Program-made: the position numbers and the translations under genes
Shown: one piece after another, positions 9,662 to 17,967 of the stretch
Numbering within the stretch: position 1 is the first letter of the stretch
Layout of the letters: the number at the start of each line of letters is the position of its first letter
From: VAZQ01 sp963816745
GTDB taxonomy: Bacteria; Pseudomonadota; Alphaproteobacteria; Rhizobiales; Xanthobacteraceae
Direction: 5' to 3'
Length of the DNA: 64,000 bases
Assembly (NCBI GenBank): GCA_963816745.1
Contig: CAWFLQ010000013.1
Coordinates: 620,001-684,000 of the forward strand
The notes under the pieces: model-generated
What the model was told of the DNA's origin: nothing
Seen by the model: the letters and a program-made list of their open reading frames with translations, nothing else
Database searches by the model: none

Positions 9662-10127
9662 TCAAGACGCAAACTATCCAATCCTACGCTACGCTTACGC
9701 CTCGAATATTTTGTGTTGTCGATCCGAGACGGCTGCGGCTTTTGCCGGCATTGTCTCTCGCGACATGTCCTCCCGCGAACATGTCTTTTCGAGAGCTTTG
9801 TCCTCCCAAGACTTGGACCCGCGTGGGCCGATGGCGCTGATGGATTGCCTCGCCTTGACCCCGCGGCTTGGACGCTAGCCGATCTCGCGCGGCTTGTCAC
9901 CGGTCAGGAAATCACTAGCGGGGCGTGAATTCGACGCGTTTCCCTGTTTGCATTGCACAATGCGGCTTCGGCCCGCTCGAGGTGGCGAACTCAGGTAAAC
10001 CTCAGCTCCAGCGCCGCCGAAGCCGTTCCAATAGCGCCCAGAAGGCTTTGACAGCCCTTGTGTTTTCCCTGCTGATCCGGTTTCTGTCGGCGGGGCCTCC
10101 AGAACCAGCGATTCTCGGTATCAGATC
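9662..10127. other. 466-base interval before proS without a clear gene
   Basis: Codon-like patterns are weak on both strands. On the minus strand, upstream of the terminator at 9631-9661, there are two GGGAGGACA-type Shine-Dalgarno-like stretches (near 9767-9775 and 9800-9808) with very short ORFs (23-32 codons). On the plus strand nothing convincing is seen except the probable proS promoter region close to 10100. A small minus-strand RNA or leader peptide is possible; I see no recognisable protein. Confidence 0.4.
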
Positions 10128-11474
10128 ATGCGCCTGTCCCGCTATTTCCTGCCGATCCTGCGCGAGACGCCGAAAGAGGCGGAGATCGTCTCCCACCGCC
10201 TGATGCTGCGGGCCGGAATGATCCGCCAGGAGGCGGCAGGCATCTATGCCTTCCTGCCGCTGGGGCTGCGGGTGCTGCAGAACATCTGCCGGATCGTGCG
10301 CGAGGAGCAGGACCGCTCCGGCGCGATCGAGATGTTGATGCCGACCATTCAGTCGGCCGAGCTTTGGCGGGAGAGCGGGCGCTACGACGTGTACGGCAAG
10401 GAGATGCTGCGCATCCAGGATCGCCACGAGCGGGACATGCTCTACGGTCCGACCAACGAGGAGATGATCACGGAGATCTTCCGCGCCTATGTGCGCTCGT
10501 ACAAGGATCTGCCGCTCAATCTCTATCACATCCAATGGAAGTTCCGCGACGAGGTGCGTCCTCGCTTCGGGCTGATGCGCGGGCGCGAGTTTCTGATGAA
10601 GGACGCCTATTCCTTCGACCTCGACCTCGCGGGCGCCACGCACGCCTACAACAAGATGTTCGTGGCCTATCTGCGCACGTTCGCGCGGCTCGGTCTCAAG
10701 TCGATCCCGATGGTGGCCGAAAGCGGCCCGATCGGCGGCAACCTCTCGCACGAGTTCATCATCCTCGCCGAGACCGGCGAGAGCGAGGTCTTCTGTCATC
10801 GCGACTATCTCGATTTCCCGGTGCCCGGCGCCGACGTGGACTTCAACGACGTGGCGGGCTTGCAGGGCATCGTCGACAAGTGGACGTCGCTCTATGCCGC
10901 GACCTCCGAGAAGCATGACGCCGCGGCCTTCGCGGCGCTTGCCGCCGACAAGCAGGTGTCCGCCCGCGGCATCGAGGTCGGCCACATCTTCTATTTCGGC
11001 ACCAAATACTCCGCGCCCATGAAGGCCGTGGTGGCCGGGCCGGACGGCGCCGAGCATCCCGTGCATATGGGCTCCTACGGCATCGGGCCGAGCCGCCTGG
11101 TGGCCGCCATCATCGAGGCTTTCCACGACGACGCCGGCATCAAATGGCCGGAGGCGGTGGCGCCCTTCAAGGTCGCCATTCTCAATCTCAAGCAAGGCGG
11201 CGCCGACACCGATGCGGCGTGCGAGCAGCTCTGTCGGGACTTTGCCGCCAACGGCGTCGAGGTGCTCTACGATGACCTCGATCAGCGGCCGGGCGCCAAG
11301 TTCGCCACCGCCGACCTCATCGGCATTCCCTGGCAGATCCTGGTCGGGCCGCGAGGGCTCGCCGAGGGCAAGGTCGAGGTCAAGTCGCGCGCCGATGGCA
11401 GCCGCGAGCTGATGAGCCCGGCCGATGCCGTCCACAGGCTTGCGCCAAAGCAAGCAACGGCCGAGCCGGCATGA
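10128..11474 (+). CDS. proS: Prolyl-tRNA synthetase (short alphaproteobacterial type)
   Basis: Charges tRNA-Pro in the cytosol. 448 residues without the editing insertion, the form usual in alphaproteobacteria. Class II motifs are seen: motif 1 near LGLRVLQNICRIVREE, motif 2 as YHIQWKFRDEVRPRFGLMRGREF, motif 3 as HMGSYGIGPSRLVAAIIEA, then the anticodon-binding domain with VEVLYDDLDQRPGAKFATADLIG. The frame is intact throughout. It precedes the lol genes, as in related genomes. Confidence 0.96.
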   Translation: MRLSRYFLPILRETPKEAEIVSHRLMLRAGMIRQEAAGIYAFLPLGLRVLQNICRIVREEQDRSGAIEMLMPTIQSAELWRESGRYDVYGKEMLRIQDRHERDMLYGPTNEEMITEIFRAYVRSYKDLPLNLYHIQWKFRDEVRPRFGLMRGREFLMKDAYSFDLDLAGATHAYNKMFVAYLRTFARLGLKSIPMVAESGPIGGNLSHEFIILAETGESEVFCHRDYLDFPVPGADVDFNDVAGLQGIVDKWTSLYAATSEKHDAAAFAALAADKQVSARGIEVGHIFYFGTKYSAPMKAVVAGPDGAEHPVHMGSYGIGPSRLVAAIIEAFHDDAGIKWPEAVAPFKVAILNLKQGGADTDAACEQLCRDFAANGVEVLYDDLDQRPGAKFATADLIGIPWQILVGPRGLAEGKVEVKSRADGSRELMSPADAVHRLAPKQATAEPA

Positions 11475-11562
11475 GACTATGAGACTATGAGCCTATCCCG
11501 TCTTGCCGCCATGGCGTGAAACCGCCTAAATCGTGTGAAAACGGAGGGTGGGGAATACCTTC

Positions 11563-12822
11563 ATGAGCGGCACCCGCCCTTTCGCCCCGTTCGAATGGAT
11601 GTTGTCGTTGCGCTATCTGCGGGCACGACGGCGGGAAGGATTCATCTCGGTCAATGCCGGCTTCTCCTTCCTCGGCATCATGCTCGGCGTCGCCACGCTC
11701 ATCATCGTGATGGCCGTGCTCAATGGCTTCCGCAAGGAGCTCCTGGAGAAGATTTTGGGCTTGAATGGCCATTTCTTGATTCAGCCGCTGGAGCGGCCGC
11801 TGACGGATTGGCAGCAGGTCGCCGAGCGCATCTCCAAGGTGCCCGGCGTCACGCTCGCCGCCCCCATCGTCGACGGCAGGGCGCTGGCTTCGTCCGGCCC
11901 GGGCGGGGAGGGCGTGATGGTGCGCGGCATCCGGGCGGAAGACCTCGGCAAGCTCGGCCCGGTCGCGAGCAACATCAAACAGGGAACGCTCGATGGCTTC
12001 GACGCCGCAACCGGGATCGTGATCGGCAAGCGGCTTGCCGAGAAACTCTCCGTCGGCGTCGGCGAAAACGTGTCGTTGTTGACCCCGCGCGGCGTGCAGT
12101 CGCCGTTCGGCATGATGCCGCGGATCAAGGCCTACAAGGTGGCCGCGGTGTTCGAGATCGGCATGTTCGAATTCGACACAGCCTTCGTATTCATGCCGCT
12201 GACCGAGTCGCAGATCTATTTCAACCGCAACGATGACGTCACCACGGTTGCGGTTTACGTCACCGATCCGGACCAGGTCGACCGCGACCGTCAACTGGTG
12301 TCGATCGCCGCCGGGCGGCCGGTCGCGGTCCTCGACTGGCGGCAGTTCAACACGACGTTCTTCGGTGCGCTCCAGGTCCAGCGCAACGTCATGTTTCTGA
12401 TCGTGACGATCATCGTGATCGTCGCGGCGTTCAACATCACGTCGGGCCTGATCATGCTGGTGAAGGACAAGGGCGCCGACATCGGCGTCCTGCGCACGAT
12501 CGGCGCCACCAAGAGCGCGGTGATGCGGGTGTTCGTCATCACCGGCACCGCGATCGGCGCCCTCGGCACGCTGGTTGGCCTCGCGCTTGGCGCCCTCATC
12601 AGCTTCAATGCCGAAGCGATCCGCCGCGCCCTGTCATGGCTGACGGGGGTCGAGATATTTCCGGAGCGGCTTTACTTTCTGTCCCGGCTGCCGGCCGAGA
12701 TGGACATGGGCGAGACCGCTGCCGTCGTGGCGATGGCGCTGACGTTGTCGTTGCTGGCGACGCTCTATCCGTCCTGGCGCGCGGCGCGGCTCGATCCGGT
12801 CGAAGCGTTGCGCTACGAATAA
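11563..12822 (+). CDS. lolC: Lipoprotein-releasing ABC transporter permease, LolC/E family, tandem copy 1
   Basis: Inner-membrane permease that with LolD extracts lipoproteins from the membrane for delivery to LolA. Layout of the family: N-terminal helix (FLGIMLGVATLIIVMAV), a large periplasmic domain, and three C-terminal helices (VTIIVIVAAFNITSGLIML, GTAIGALGTLVGLALGAL, VVAMALTLSLLATLYPSWR), ending LDPVEALRYE. ATG at 11563 (MSGTRPFAPFEW) matches the start context of copy 2; a GTG at 11548 would add five residues. About 420 residues. Copy 2 follows after ten bases with very high similarity, so this is a tandem duplication; the C/E assignment between copies is arbitrary. Confidence 0.92.
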   Translation: MSGTRPFAPFEWMLSLRYLRARRREGFISVNAGFSFLGIMLGVATLIIVMAVLNGFRKELLEKILGLNGHFLIQPLERPLTDWQQVAERISKVPGVTLAAPIVDGRALASSGPGGEGVMVRGIRAEDLGKLGPVASNIKQGTLDGFDAATGIVIGKRLAEKLSVGVGENVSLLTPRGVQSPFGMMPRIKAYKVAAVFEIGMFEFDTAFVFMPLTESQIYFNRNDDVTTVAVYVTDPDQVDRDRQLVSIAAGRPVAVLDWRQFNTTFFGALQVQRNVMFLIVTIIVIVAAFNITSGLIMLVKDKGADIGVLRTIGATKSAVMRVFVITGTAIGALGTLVGLALGALISFNAEAIRRALSWLTGVEIFPERLYFLSRLPAEMDMGETAAVVAMALTLSLLATLYPSWRAARLDPVEALRYE

Positions 12823-12832
12823 GGTGGCACCC

Positions 12833-14101
12833 ATGAGCGATCCGACCGGCACCCACCCTTTCGCCCCGTTTGAATGGATGCTGTCGCTGCGCTATCTGCG
12901 GGCACGGCGGCAGGAGGGCTTCATCTCGGTCAATGCCGGGTTCTCCTTCCTCGGCATCATGCTCGGCGTCGCCACCCTCATCATCGTCATGGCGGTCATG
13001 AACGGCTTCCGCAAGGAGCTGTTGGACAAGATTCTGGGCCTCAACGGCCATCTCCTGATCCAGCCCCTGGAGCAGCCGCTGACGGACTGGGCGGCGGTGG
13101 CCGAGCGCGTCTCGAAGGTTCCCGGTGTCGTGCTGGCTGCGCCGATCGTCGAGGGCCAGGCGCTGGCGTCCTCGCCGTTCAACGCGTCCGGGGTGCTGGT
13201 GCGCGGCCTGCGCGGCGCCGATCTCGGCAAGCTGCCGTCGATTTCCAACAATATCCGCCAGGGCACGCTCGAGGGCTTCGACCAGGGGCAGGGGGTGACG
13301 ATCGGGCGGCGGCTCGCCGATCAGTTGTCGCTGCGCTCGGGCGACAACATCATCCTGGTGTCGCCCAAAGGCGCGGTCACGCCGATGGGAATGGTGCCGC
13401 GCATCAAGTCCTACAAGGTCGCGGCCGTGTTCGAGATCGGCATGTCGGAATACGACTCCGCTTTCGTGTTCATGCCGCTGCCGGAGTCGCAGGCCTATTT
13501 CAACCGGTCGAGCGACGTCACCGCCATCGAGGTCTATGTCGATCGGCCGGACCAGATCGAACGCTATCGCAAGCTCGTCACCGAGGCGGCCGGCCGGCCG
13601 ATCTTCGTCGTCGACTGGCGCCAGCGCAACTCGACGTTCTTCAATGCGCTGCAGGTCGAGCGCAACGTGATGTTCCTGATCCTGACGATCATCGTGATCG
13701 TCGCGGCGTTCAACATCACCTCCGGCCTGATCATGCTGGTGAAGGACAAGGGGCGCGACATCGGGATCCTGCGCACCCAGGGCGTGACCCAGGGCGCCAT
13801 CATGCGGGTGTTCATGATGACCGGCGCCTCGATCGGCTTCGTCGGCACGTTCGTCGGCTTCCTGCTGGCGCTGGTCATATGCCTCAACATCGAATCGATC
13901 CGCCGGTTCCTGTCGTGGCTCACGAATACCGAGCTGTTCTCGCCCGAGCTCTATTTCCTGTCGAAGCTGCCGGCCGAGGTCGATGCCGGCGAGACCACGG
14001 CGGTGGTCTTCATGGCGCTCACGCTGTCGCTGCTGGCGACGCTCTATCCGGCGTGGCGCGCCGCGCGGCTCGATCCGGTCGAGGCCTTGCGTTATGAGTG
14101 A
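12833..14101 (+). CDS. lolE: Lipoprotein-releasing ABC transporter permease, LolC/E family, tandem copy 2
   Basis: Second permease of the pair, about 422 residues, same layout as copy 1 and nearly identical in the N-terminal helix and the segment RGFISVNAGFSFLGIML-like through NGFRKELLDKILGLNGH; the periplasmic domain is more diverged. The ATG at 12833 has AAGGTGG nine bases upstream, better placed than the in-frame GTG at 12824. It overlaps lolD by eight bases, so copy 2 and lolD are translationally coupled. The two copies could form a LolC/LolE-like heterodimer; many relatives have a single gene here (family knowledge). Confidence 0.92.
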   Translation: MSDPTGTHPFAPFEWMLSLRYLRARRQEGFISVNAGFSFLGIMLGVATLIIVMAVMNGFRKELLDKILGLNGHLLIQPLEQPLTDWAAVAERVSKVPGVVLAAPIVEGQALASSPFNASGVLVRGLRGADLGKLPSISNNIRQGTLEGFDQGQGVTIGRRLADQLSLRSGDNIILVSPKGAVTPMGMVPRIKSYKVAAVFEIGMSEYDSAFVFMPLPESQAYFNRSSDVTAIEVYVDRPDQIERYRKLVTEAAGRPIFVVDWRQRNSTFFNALQVERNVMFLILTIIVIVAAFNITSGLIMLVKDKGRDIGILRTQGVTQGAIMRVFMMTGASIGFVGTFVGFLLALVICLNIESIRRFLSWLTNTELFSPELYFLSKLPAEVDAGETTAVVFMALTLSLLATLYPAWRAARLDPVEALRYE

Positions 14102-14834
14102 CACGACCATCAACGACGAGAGGCGGGAAGCGGCCGCCACCAAGACCGGCGACGAGCCCCCGATCCTCTTTCTTCACGGCATCGACCGGCACTACCGCCA
14201 GGGCGACGTGACGCTCGACATCCTCAAGGGCGCCGAGTTCGCGATCTGGCCGGGGCAATCGGTCGCGCTGGTCGCGCCGTCGGGCGCCGGCAAGTCGACG
14301 CTGCTGCACGTCGCCGGCCTGCTCGAGCATCCCGATGCGGGCGAGGTCTATATCGACCAGGTCGCGACCTCGCCGCTCTCGGATGCGGAACGCACGCGCA
14401 TCCGCCGCGTCGATATGGGCTTCGTCTACCAGTTCCACCACCTGCTGATGGAGTTCTCGGCGATCGAGAACGTGATCCTGCCGCAGATGATCCGCGGGCT
14501 GTCGCGCAAGGAGGCCACGCGGCGCGCGAGCGACCTGCTCGGCTATCTCGGGCTCAAGGATCGCCTCGAGCACCGGCCGGCGCAACTCTCCGGCGGCGAG
14601 CAGCAGCGGGTCGCGATCGCGCGCGCCGTCGCCAATGCGCCGCGCATCCTGCTCGCGGACGAGCCGACCGGGAATCTCGACCCCCGCACCTCCGACCACG
14701 TCTTCTCCGCGCTCACCCAACTCGTGCAGGCCTCGGGCCTCGCGGTGCTGGTCGCCACCCACAACATGGACATCGCGGCGCGCATGGATCGCCGCGTCAC
14801 CCTCAAGGACGGGTTGGTGGTCGAGCTGGAATAG
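14094..14834 (+). CDS. lolD: Lipoprotein-releasing system ATP-binding protein LolD
   Basis: ABC ATPase of 246 residues that powers LolCE. Walker A is APSGAGKSTLL, the Q-loop region YQFHHLLMEFSAIENV is LolD-like, the signature is LSGGEQQRVAIARA, Walker B is ILLADEPTGNLD and the switch histidine is in VATHNMD. Starts inside the end of the second permease gene. The intact operon is lolC-lolE-lolD. Confidence 0.95.
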   Translation: MSDTTINDERREAAATKTGDEPPILFLHGIDRHYRQGDVTLDILKGAEFAIWPGQSVALVAPSGAGKSTLLHVAGLLEHPDAGEVYIDQVATSPLSDAERTRIRRVDMGFVYQFHHLLMEFSAIENVILPQMIRGLSRKEATRRASDLLGYLGLKDRLEHRPAQLSGGEQQRVAIARAVANAPRILLADEPTGNLDPRTSDHVFSALTQLVQASGLAVLVATHNMDIAARMDRRVTLKDGLVVELE

Positions 14835-14953
14835 CGCACCATCGAAAAAAGATTGCGCCAATCGTGCCTAATCCGGCAGGGCATCAATTTGCTGGAATAC
14901 GAGCGTCGAATGGGTGTTCAATCGGATGGAACGGCCAATACCGGAGGATCGCC

Positions 14954-15226
14954 ATGACCATGATCCGCGCTGTTGCTGCCCTATCGGTGCTCATGTCGTT
15001 TGCCGCGATCGACGCGCGTCCAGCCGCGGCCGAGGTCTACCGGCCCTGGTGCGTGCAATATGCCGGCAACAACGGCGACGACGGCACGACCTGTGCCTTC
15101 GTGTCCTATGAGCAGTGCATGCAGACCGCGCGCGGGAACGGCGCGTATTGCGTTCAGAATCCCTGGTATTTGAGATACGGTAGTGGCCAGGACGAGCAAA
15201 AAGTCGAGCGGCCGCGCCGACGATAG
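14954..15226 (+). CDS. DUF3551 family small secreted protein, copy 2
   Basis: 90 residues with a signal peptide ending near ARPAAAE, then YRPWCVQYAGNN, TTCAFVSYEQCM, ARGNGAYCVQNPWYLRYG and a basic tail. The four cysteines match the DUF3551 pattern. ATG at 14954 is preceded by GGAGGATCGCC. It is the first of three closely similar genes in 1.3 kb (about 60-70% alike by eye), pointing to local tandem duplication. Function unknown. Confidence 0.85.
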   Translation: MTMIRAVAALSVLMSFAAIDARPAAAEVYRPWCVQYAGNNGDDGTTCAFVSYEQCMQTARGNGAYCVQNPWYLRYGSGQDEQKVERPRRR

Positions 15227-15254
15227 CGTGCGACGAGCGCAGTCATTCCGCTCC

Positions 15255-15304
15255 AGAGCATGATCCCGAAAAGTGGATCCCGGTTTTCGGAAAAGATCAT
15301 GCTC
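15255..15304. repeat. Intergenic palindromic repeat of the AGAGCATGATCC type
   Basis: AGAGCATGATCCCGAAAAG at the left and CTTTTCGGAAAAGATCATGCTC-like sequence at the right form a 50-base imperfect palindrome with a GGATCCCGG centre. The AGCATGATC...GATCATGCT ends are characteristic of a dispersed repeat in Bradyrhizobium/Rhodopseudomonas genomes (established knowledge). Lies between two DUF3551 genes. Confidence 0.75.
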
Positions 15305-15348
15305 CAGCAATTAGCTCGAACAAGACGAAGAACGCAGGGAGGCTCGCC

Positions 15349-15618
15349 ATGACGATGATCCGTGTTGTTTCGGTCGCCGCCGCGCTGGTGGCGTTCGCTG
15401 CCATCGACGCTCGCCCAGCCACGGCCGAGATCTACCGGCCCTGGTGCGTGCAGTACTTCGGTGGGATCAGCGGGGGGACGACCTGCGCCTTCGACTCCTA
15501 CGCACAATGCATGGAGACCGCGCGTGGGAACGGCGCCTATTGCTACGAGAATCCCTGGTACCTCCAGTCTCGTGGCCAGGTTCAAGGCGGCGACCGGCCG
15601 CGGGTCAAGCCGCGATAA
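15349..15618 (+). CDS. DUF3551 family small secreted protein, copy 3
   Basis: 89 residues: signal peptide to TAE, then IYRPWCVQYFGG, TTCAFDSYAQCMETARG, NGAYCYENPWYLQ and a short Arg/Lys tail. Shine-Dalgarno GGGAGG lies nine bases before the ATG. Nearly the same as copy 2 in the mature part. It is followed by a remnant of a second radical SAM gene on the opposite strand, which mirrors the arrangement of copy 4 and the intact radical SAM gene. Confidence 0.85.
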   Translation: MTMIRVVSVAAALVAFAAIDARPATAEIYRPWCVQYFGGISGGTTCAFDSYAQCMETARGNGAYCYENPWYLQSRGQVQGGDRPRVKPR

Positions 15619-15630
15619 CGCGCTTGCGCT

Positions 15631-15714
15631 TCAGCTTCGGAACGCCGCCCGTTCACGCAATGCGATCTCGTTCAGGCCCTCGACGTTGACGACGATGAAG
15701 TCGTCCGCTCGCAT
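15631..15714 (-). pseudogene. Remnant of a radical SAM gene with internal deletion
   Basis: A 27-codon minus-strand reading gives DDFIVVNVEG joined directly to GLNEIALRERAAFR. In the intact radical SAM protein encoded at 16310-17362, DDFMVLDVEG and EGLNEIALRERAAFRR are separated by more than 50 residues. The segment is therefore the decayed 3' end of a paralogue, with an internal deletion fused at the VEG/AEG similarity. It shows that a DUF3551 plus radical SAM unit was duplicated here and one enzyme copy was lost. Confidence 0.75.
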
Positions 15715-15933
15715 GGTCTTCGCTCGCGTGGTAACTCGACGCCGCTGTTCAGCGGAGGTATCCGAGGCGCGCACCAGACTCTGCCGACACGCTCAAGCGG
15801 TGCAACGCGCGGACTAGGATGCCTCTCGCATCCTGGTCGCGGATTGCATGCAAAGTTTTGCCGTATTACGAGCGTTCAACCGTGTTCAACTAAATTCGCG
15901 GAAGCTCGAACACAAACAGTATCTGGAGGTGCC

Positions 15934-16285
15934 ATGACGATGATCCGTGCTGTCTCAGTCGCCGGCGCACTCGTGGCGCTGGCCGTCGTCGGGGCGCAGC
16001 CGGCTGTGGCGGAAATCTACCGTCCCTGGTGCGTGGAGTATTTCGGAAACGGGCGGACCAGCTGCGCCTTCGAATTCGTACGAGCAATGCATGGAGACGG
16101 CGCGCGGCAACGGGGCCTATTGCCTGCAGAATCCCTGGTACCTGCAATATGGCAGCGGCCAAGCGCAAGCCGCCGACTTGCCGCAGGCAGAGCCCGCCAG
16201 GACTTCTGCGCCTCAGACCGCGTCCCGGAAAAAGCCTGCCCCGGCTCCGGCCCTGGATCCGAGGCCGCGACCGGTTTTCCGATAA
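15934..16285 (+). CDS. DUF3551 family small secreted protein, copy 4 (+1 shift near 16075)
   Basis: About 116 residues corrected. Signal peptide SVAGALVALAVVGAQPAVA, then EIYRPWCVEYFGN and TSCAFE; one extra T in GAATTCG near 16075 shifts the frame, after which SYEQCMETARGNGAYCLQNPW continues the family pattern. TGGAGG precedes the ATG. The C terminus is longer than in copies 2 and 3 because the reading runs into a dispersed repeat (16222-16288) that supplies the last Lys/Pro/Arg-rich residues. Convergent with the radical SAM gene. Confidence 0.8.
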
Positions 16286-16288
16286 GGA
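16222..16288. repeat. Dispersed repeat, copy 1 (GTCCCGGAAAAAGCCTG type)
   Basis: Begins GTCCCGGAAAAAGCCTG and ends ACCGGTTTTCCGATAAGGA. A second copy with the same two ends lies at 44784-44845. The ends are complementary in part (CCGGAAAA / TTTTCCG), so it can fold as a hairpin. This copy overlaps the 3' end of DUF3551 copy 4 and provides its stop codon. Confidence 0.7.
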
Positions 16289-16309
16289 CAGGCTCCAAAT
16301 CTAGGAATT

Positions 16310-17362
16310 CTAGCGGCGGAACGCTGCTCGTTCGCGCAGCGCGATCTCGTTGAGGCCCTCTGCGACGAAATTGGCGACCAGCGGGAAGCCGACCGACATG
16401 CAGGGCTTGCAAAGCGGGTGCGCCCGCCGCGCCGCCTGGATCGCGTCGATCGGCATGGTGAGATAGTTGCCGATCGTATTCGCCTTGCTCGCCATCGAGG
16501 CACAGCAGAGCGTGGCGTTGCCTTCGACGTCGAGCACCATGAAGTCGTCCTGCAGCGAGCATGAGGTGACCCCGCGCTTCGACGCGGAGGCGAACGCCTG
16601 ATCCATCTTCAGCGCGAGGCGGGCAAGCGTCGCATGGTCCTCGCGCGTCAGCGTCGCGCGTGGCTCGGACGGGATCGCGACCGTGAGCGATTTCTCGAGC
16701 GGCATCATGACCGCCCAGTCCGCGGCGTAGCGATAGCCGAGCATCTCGGCATAGGCCTTCATCGGCGCTTCGTCCGCTTCGTTGTCGACGTATTTGTGGA
16801 AGTAGAGCTCGAGGTCGGTCGTGGCGCCGGTGCGGCGCTTGGCGTCGGCCAGGCGGCGCATGTTCGCCTTCACGGTCTCGATGTCGCCGGCCTTGTGCCC
16901 GCGCGCATAGATCTCCTGCGTGAAGCCCGACACCGACACGCGCAGCCAGTCCGGGTTGGCCTGCATGAGCAGGTCGGGCGCGCGCAAGACGTTGAGGTTG
17001 GTGCTGATCGAGCAGTGAATTCCGCGCGCGCGAACCGCGCCGATGAGCTCGTGAATCTCCGGATGCAGAAGCGGCTCGGTCCAGTTGAACAGGGCGACGC
17101 CGGCGACCACGCATTCGCGCATCGCCTTGTCGAGGATCGCTTCGAGAAACGCCTTCGACATCACGCCGTGGTGGAAGACACTCGGATCCTCGTCCCAGTT
17201 GCCGACCGGGCAGGTCGGGCAACGCAGATTGCAGTAGCCGAAAACGTCGATGTAGAAGCTGAACCGCGGGCGTGCAGCGGGCTGCGGACGATCCTCGACC
17301 GTGTTGACGGCGGTCGCAACGAGTTGGCCCGGCTCGATGAGGGCGCGGGTTTTGCCTGCCAT
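16310..17362 (-). CDS. Radical SAM protein with SPASM-like C-terminal cysteines
   Basis: 350 residues, cytoplasmic. The cluster motif is CNLRCPTC (CxxxCxxC) near residue 45, followed by FNWTEPLLHPEI in the place of the GGEP-like SAM-binding segment. The C-terminal part has SCSLQDDF, ATLCCASM and HPLCKPCMSVG, cysteines that could bind a second iron-sulfur cluster as in SPASM proteins. Reaction and substrate are not identifiable. Its neighbours on the convergent strand are small cysteine-containing secreted DUF3551 peptides. Start ATG 17362; frame intact. Confidence 0.85.
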   Translation of the reverse strand: MAGKTRALIEPGQLVATAVNTVEDRPQPAARPRFSFYIDVFGYCNLRCPTCPVGNWDEDPSVFHHGVMSKAFLEAILDKAMRECVVAGVALFNWTEPLLHPEIHELIGAVRARGIHCSISTNLNVLRAPDLLMQANPDWLRVSVSGFTQEIYARGHKAGDIETVKANMRRLADAKRRTGATTDLELYFHKYVDNEADEAPMKAYAEMLGYRYAADWAVMMPLEKSLTVAIPSEPRATLTREDHATLARLALKMDQAFASASKRGVTSCSLQDDFMVLDVEGNATLCCASMASKANTIGNYLTMPIDAIQAARRAHPLCKPCMSVGFPLVANFVAEGLNEIALRERAAFRR

Positions 17363-17519
17363 GCGGCCAATATGCGTCAGATTTCGATGAATTTCACTCC
17401 CGTGCGGCTCAGGACCGGGTCTGGTCAGGGTGACCCGCGATCTGGCTTGGGCCGTTGGCCGGTTTGCATATGCATTCGAGACGCTGGCGTTTGAGGGCTA
17501 CCGAGCGCATAGCTACTAG

Positions 17520-17723
17520 ATGGACAACGACCTTCTCACAGTTCGTACCCGCCAACATGTCACTGGATATGCGTGGGAGCTTTGCCGCGCCAGCAGGGAA
17601 GCCCCCGTGAAATTCTCGGTACCGATCTACGATTCCGAGGAAGCGGCGAGGAGCGCCGGGGCGGATGCCCTGAGAATTCATCTCGGCGCGTTAGGAAAAA
17701 AGCGAAGGTGGCCGAACAGGTAA
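17520..17723 (+). CDS. Small hypothetical protein (67 residues)
   Basis: Soluble, with a motif VTGYAWELCRASREAPVKFS and DSEEAARSAGADALRIHL. It resembles a widespread small family in Bradyrhizobium relatives that starts with a TRQHxxGYAWEL stretch (recalled, not searched). No function is known. No strong ribosome site was seen before ATG 17520. Lies alone between the radical SAM gene and the SOS-controlled small gene. Confidence 0.55.
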   Translation: MDNDLLTVRTRQHVTGYAWELCRASREAPVKFSVPIYDSEEAARSAGADALRIHLGALGKKRRWPNR

Positions 17724-17906
17724 GGTCCGAGCCCGCTCGGACTTGCCCGCCACAATTGGATTGCGAGCGGTTGGACAGGGCACCCCAGGAACTCCACGTG
17801 ACGGGTCAAAAGTCGCGAAAACCTCACGAAGGCGGCGCCCTGATACCTTCAATCCGGCCCTGCGTCTGATCTCGAGACGGACTCGACAGACCATCTATCC
17901 CCACCC

Positions 17907-17936
17907 TTGACATCGGAACATATCAGGAACTATGTT
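17907..17936 (+). promoter_or_regulatory. Sigma-70-type promoter of the SOS small gene
   Basis: TTGACA (17907-17912), 18 bases, TATGTT (17931-17936). The SOS box overlaps its -10 end, so bound LexA would block transcription. Shine-Dalgarno and start of the small gene follow at 17957-17970. Confidence 0.75.
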
Positions 17937-17948
17937 CCTGTCTTGTTC
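17934..17948 (+). promoter_or_regulatory. LexA (SOS) box GTTC-N7-GTTC
   Basis: GTTCCTGTCTTGTTC is an exact match to the alphaproteobacterial LexA operator (GTTC-N7-GTTC direct repeat). It sits at the -10 and start site of a strong promoter and 20 bases before the start of a 32-residue membrane peptide gene. Confidence 0.85.
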
Positions 17949-17967
17949 TGGAGTTGGGGAGAAGAAC

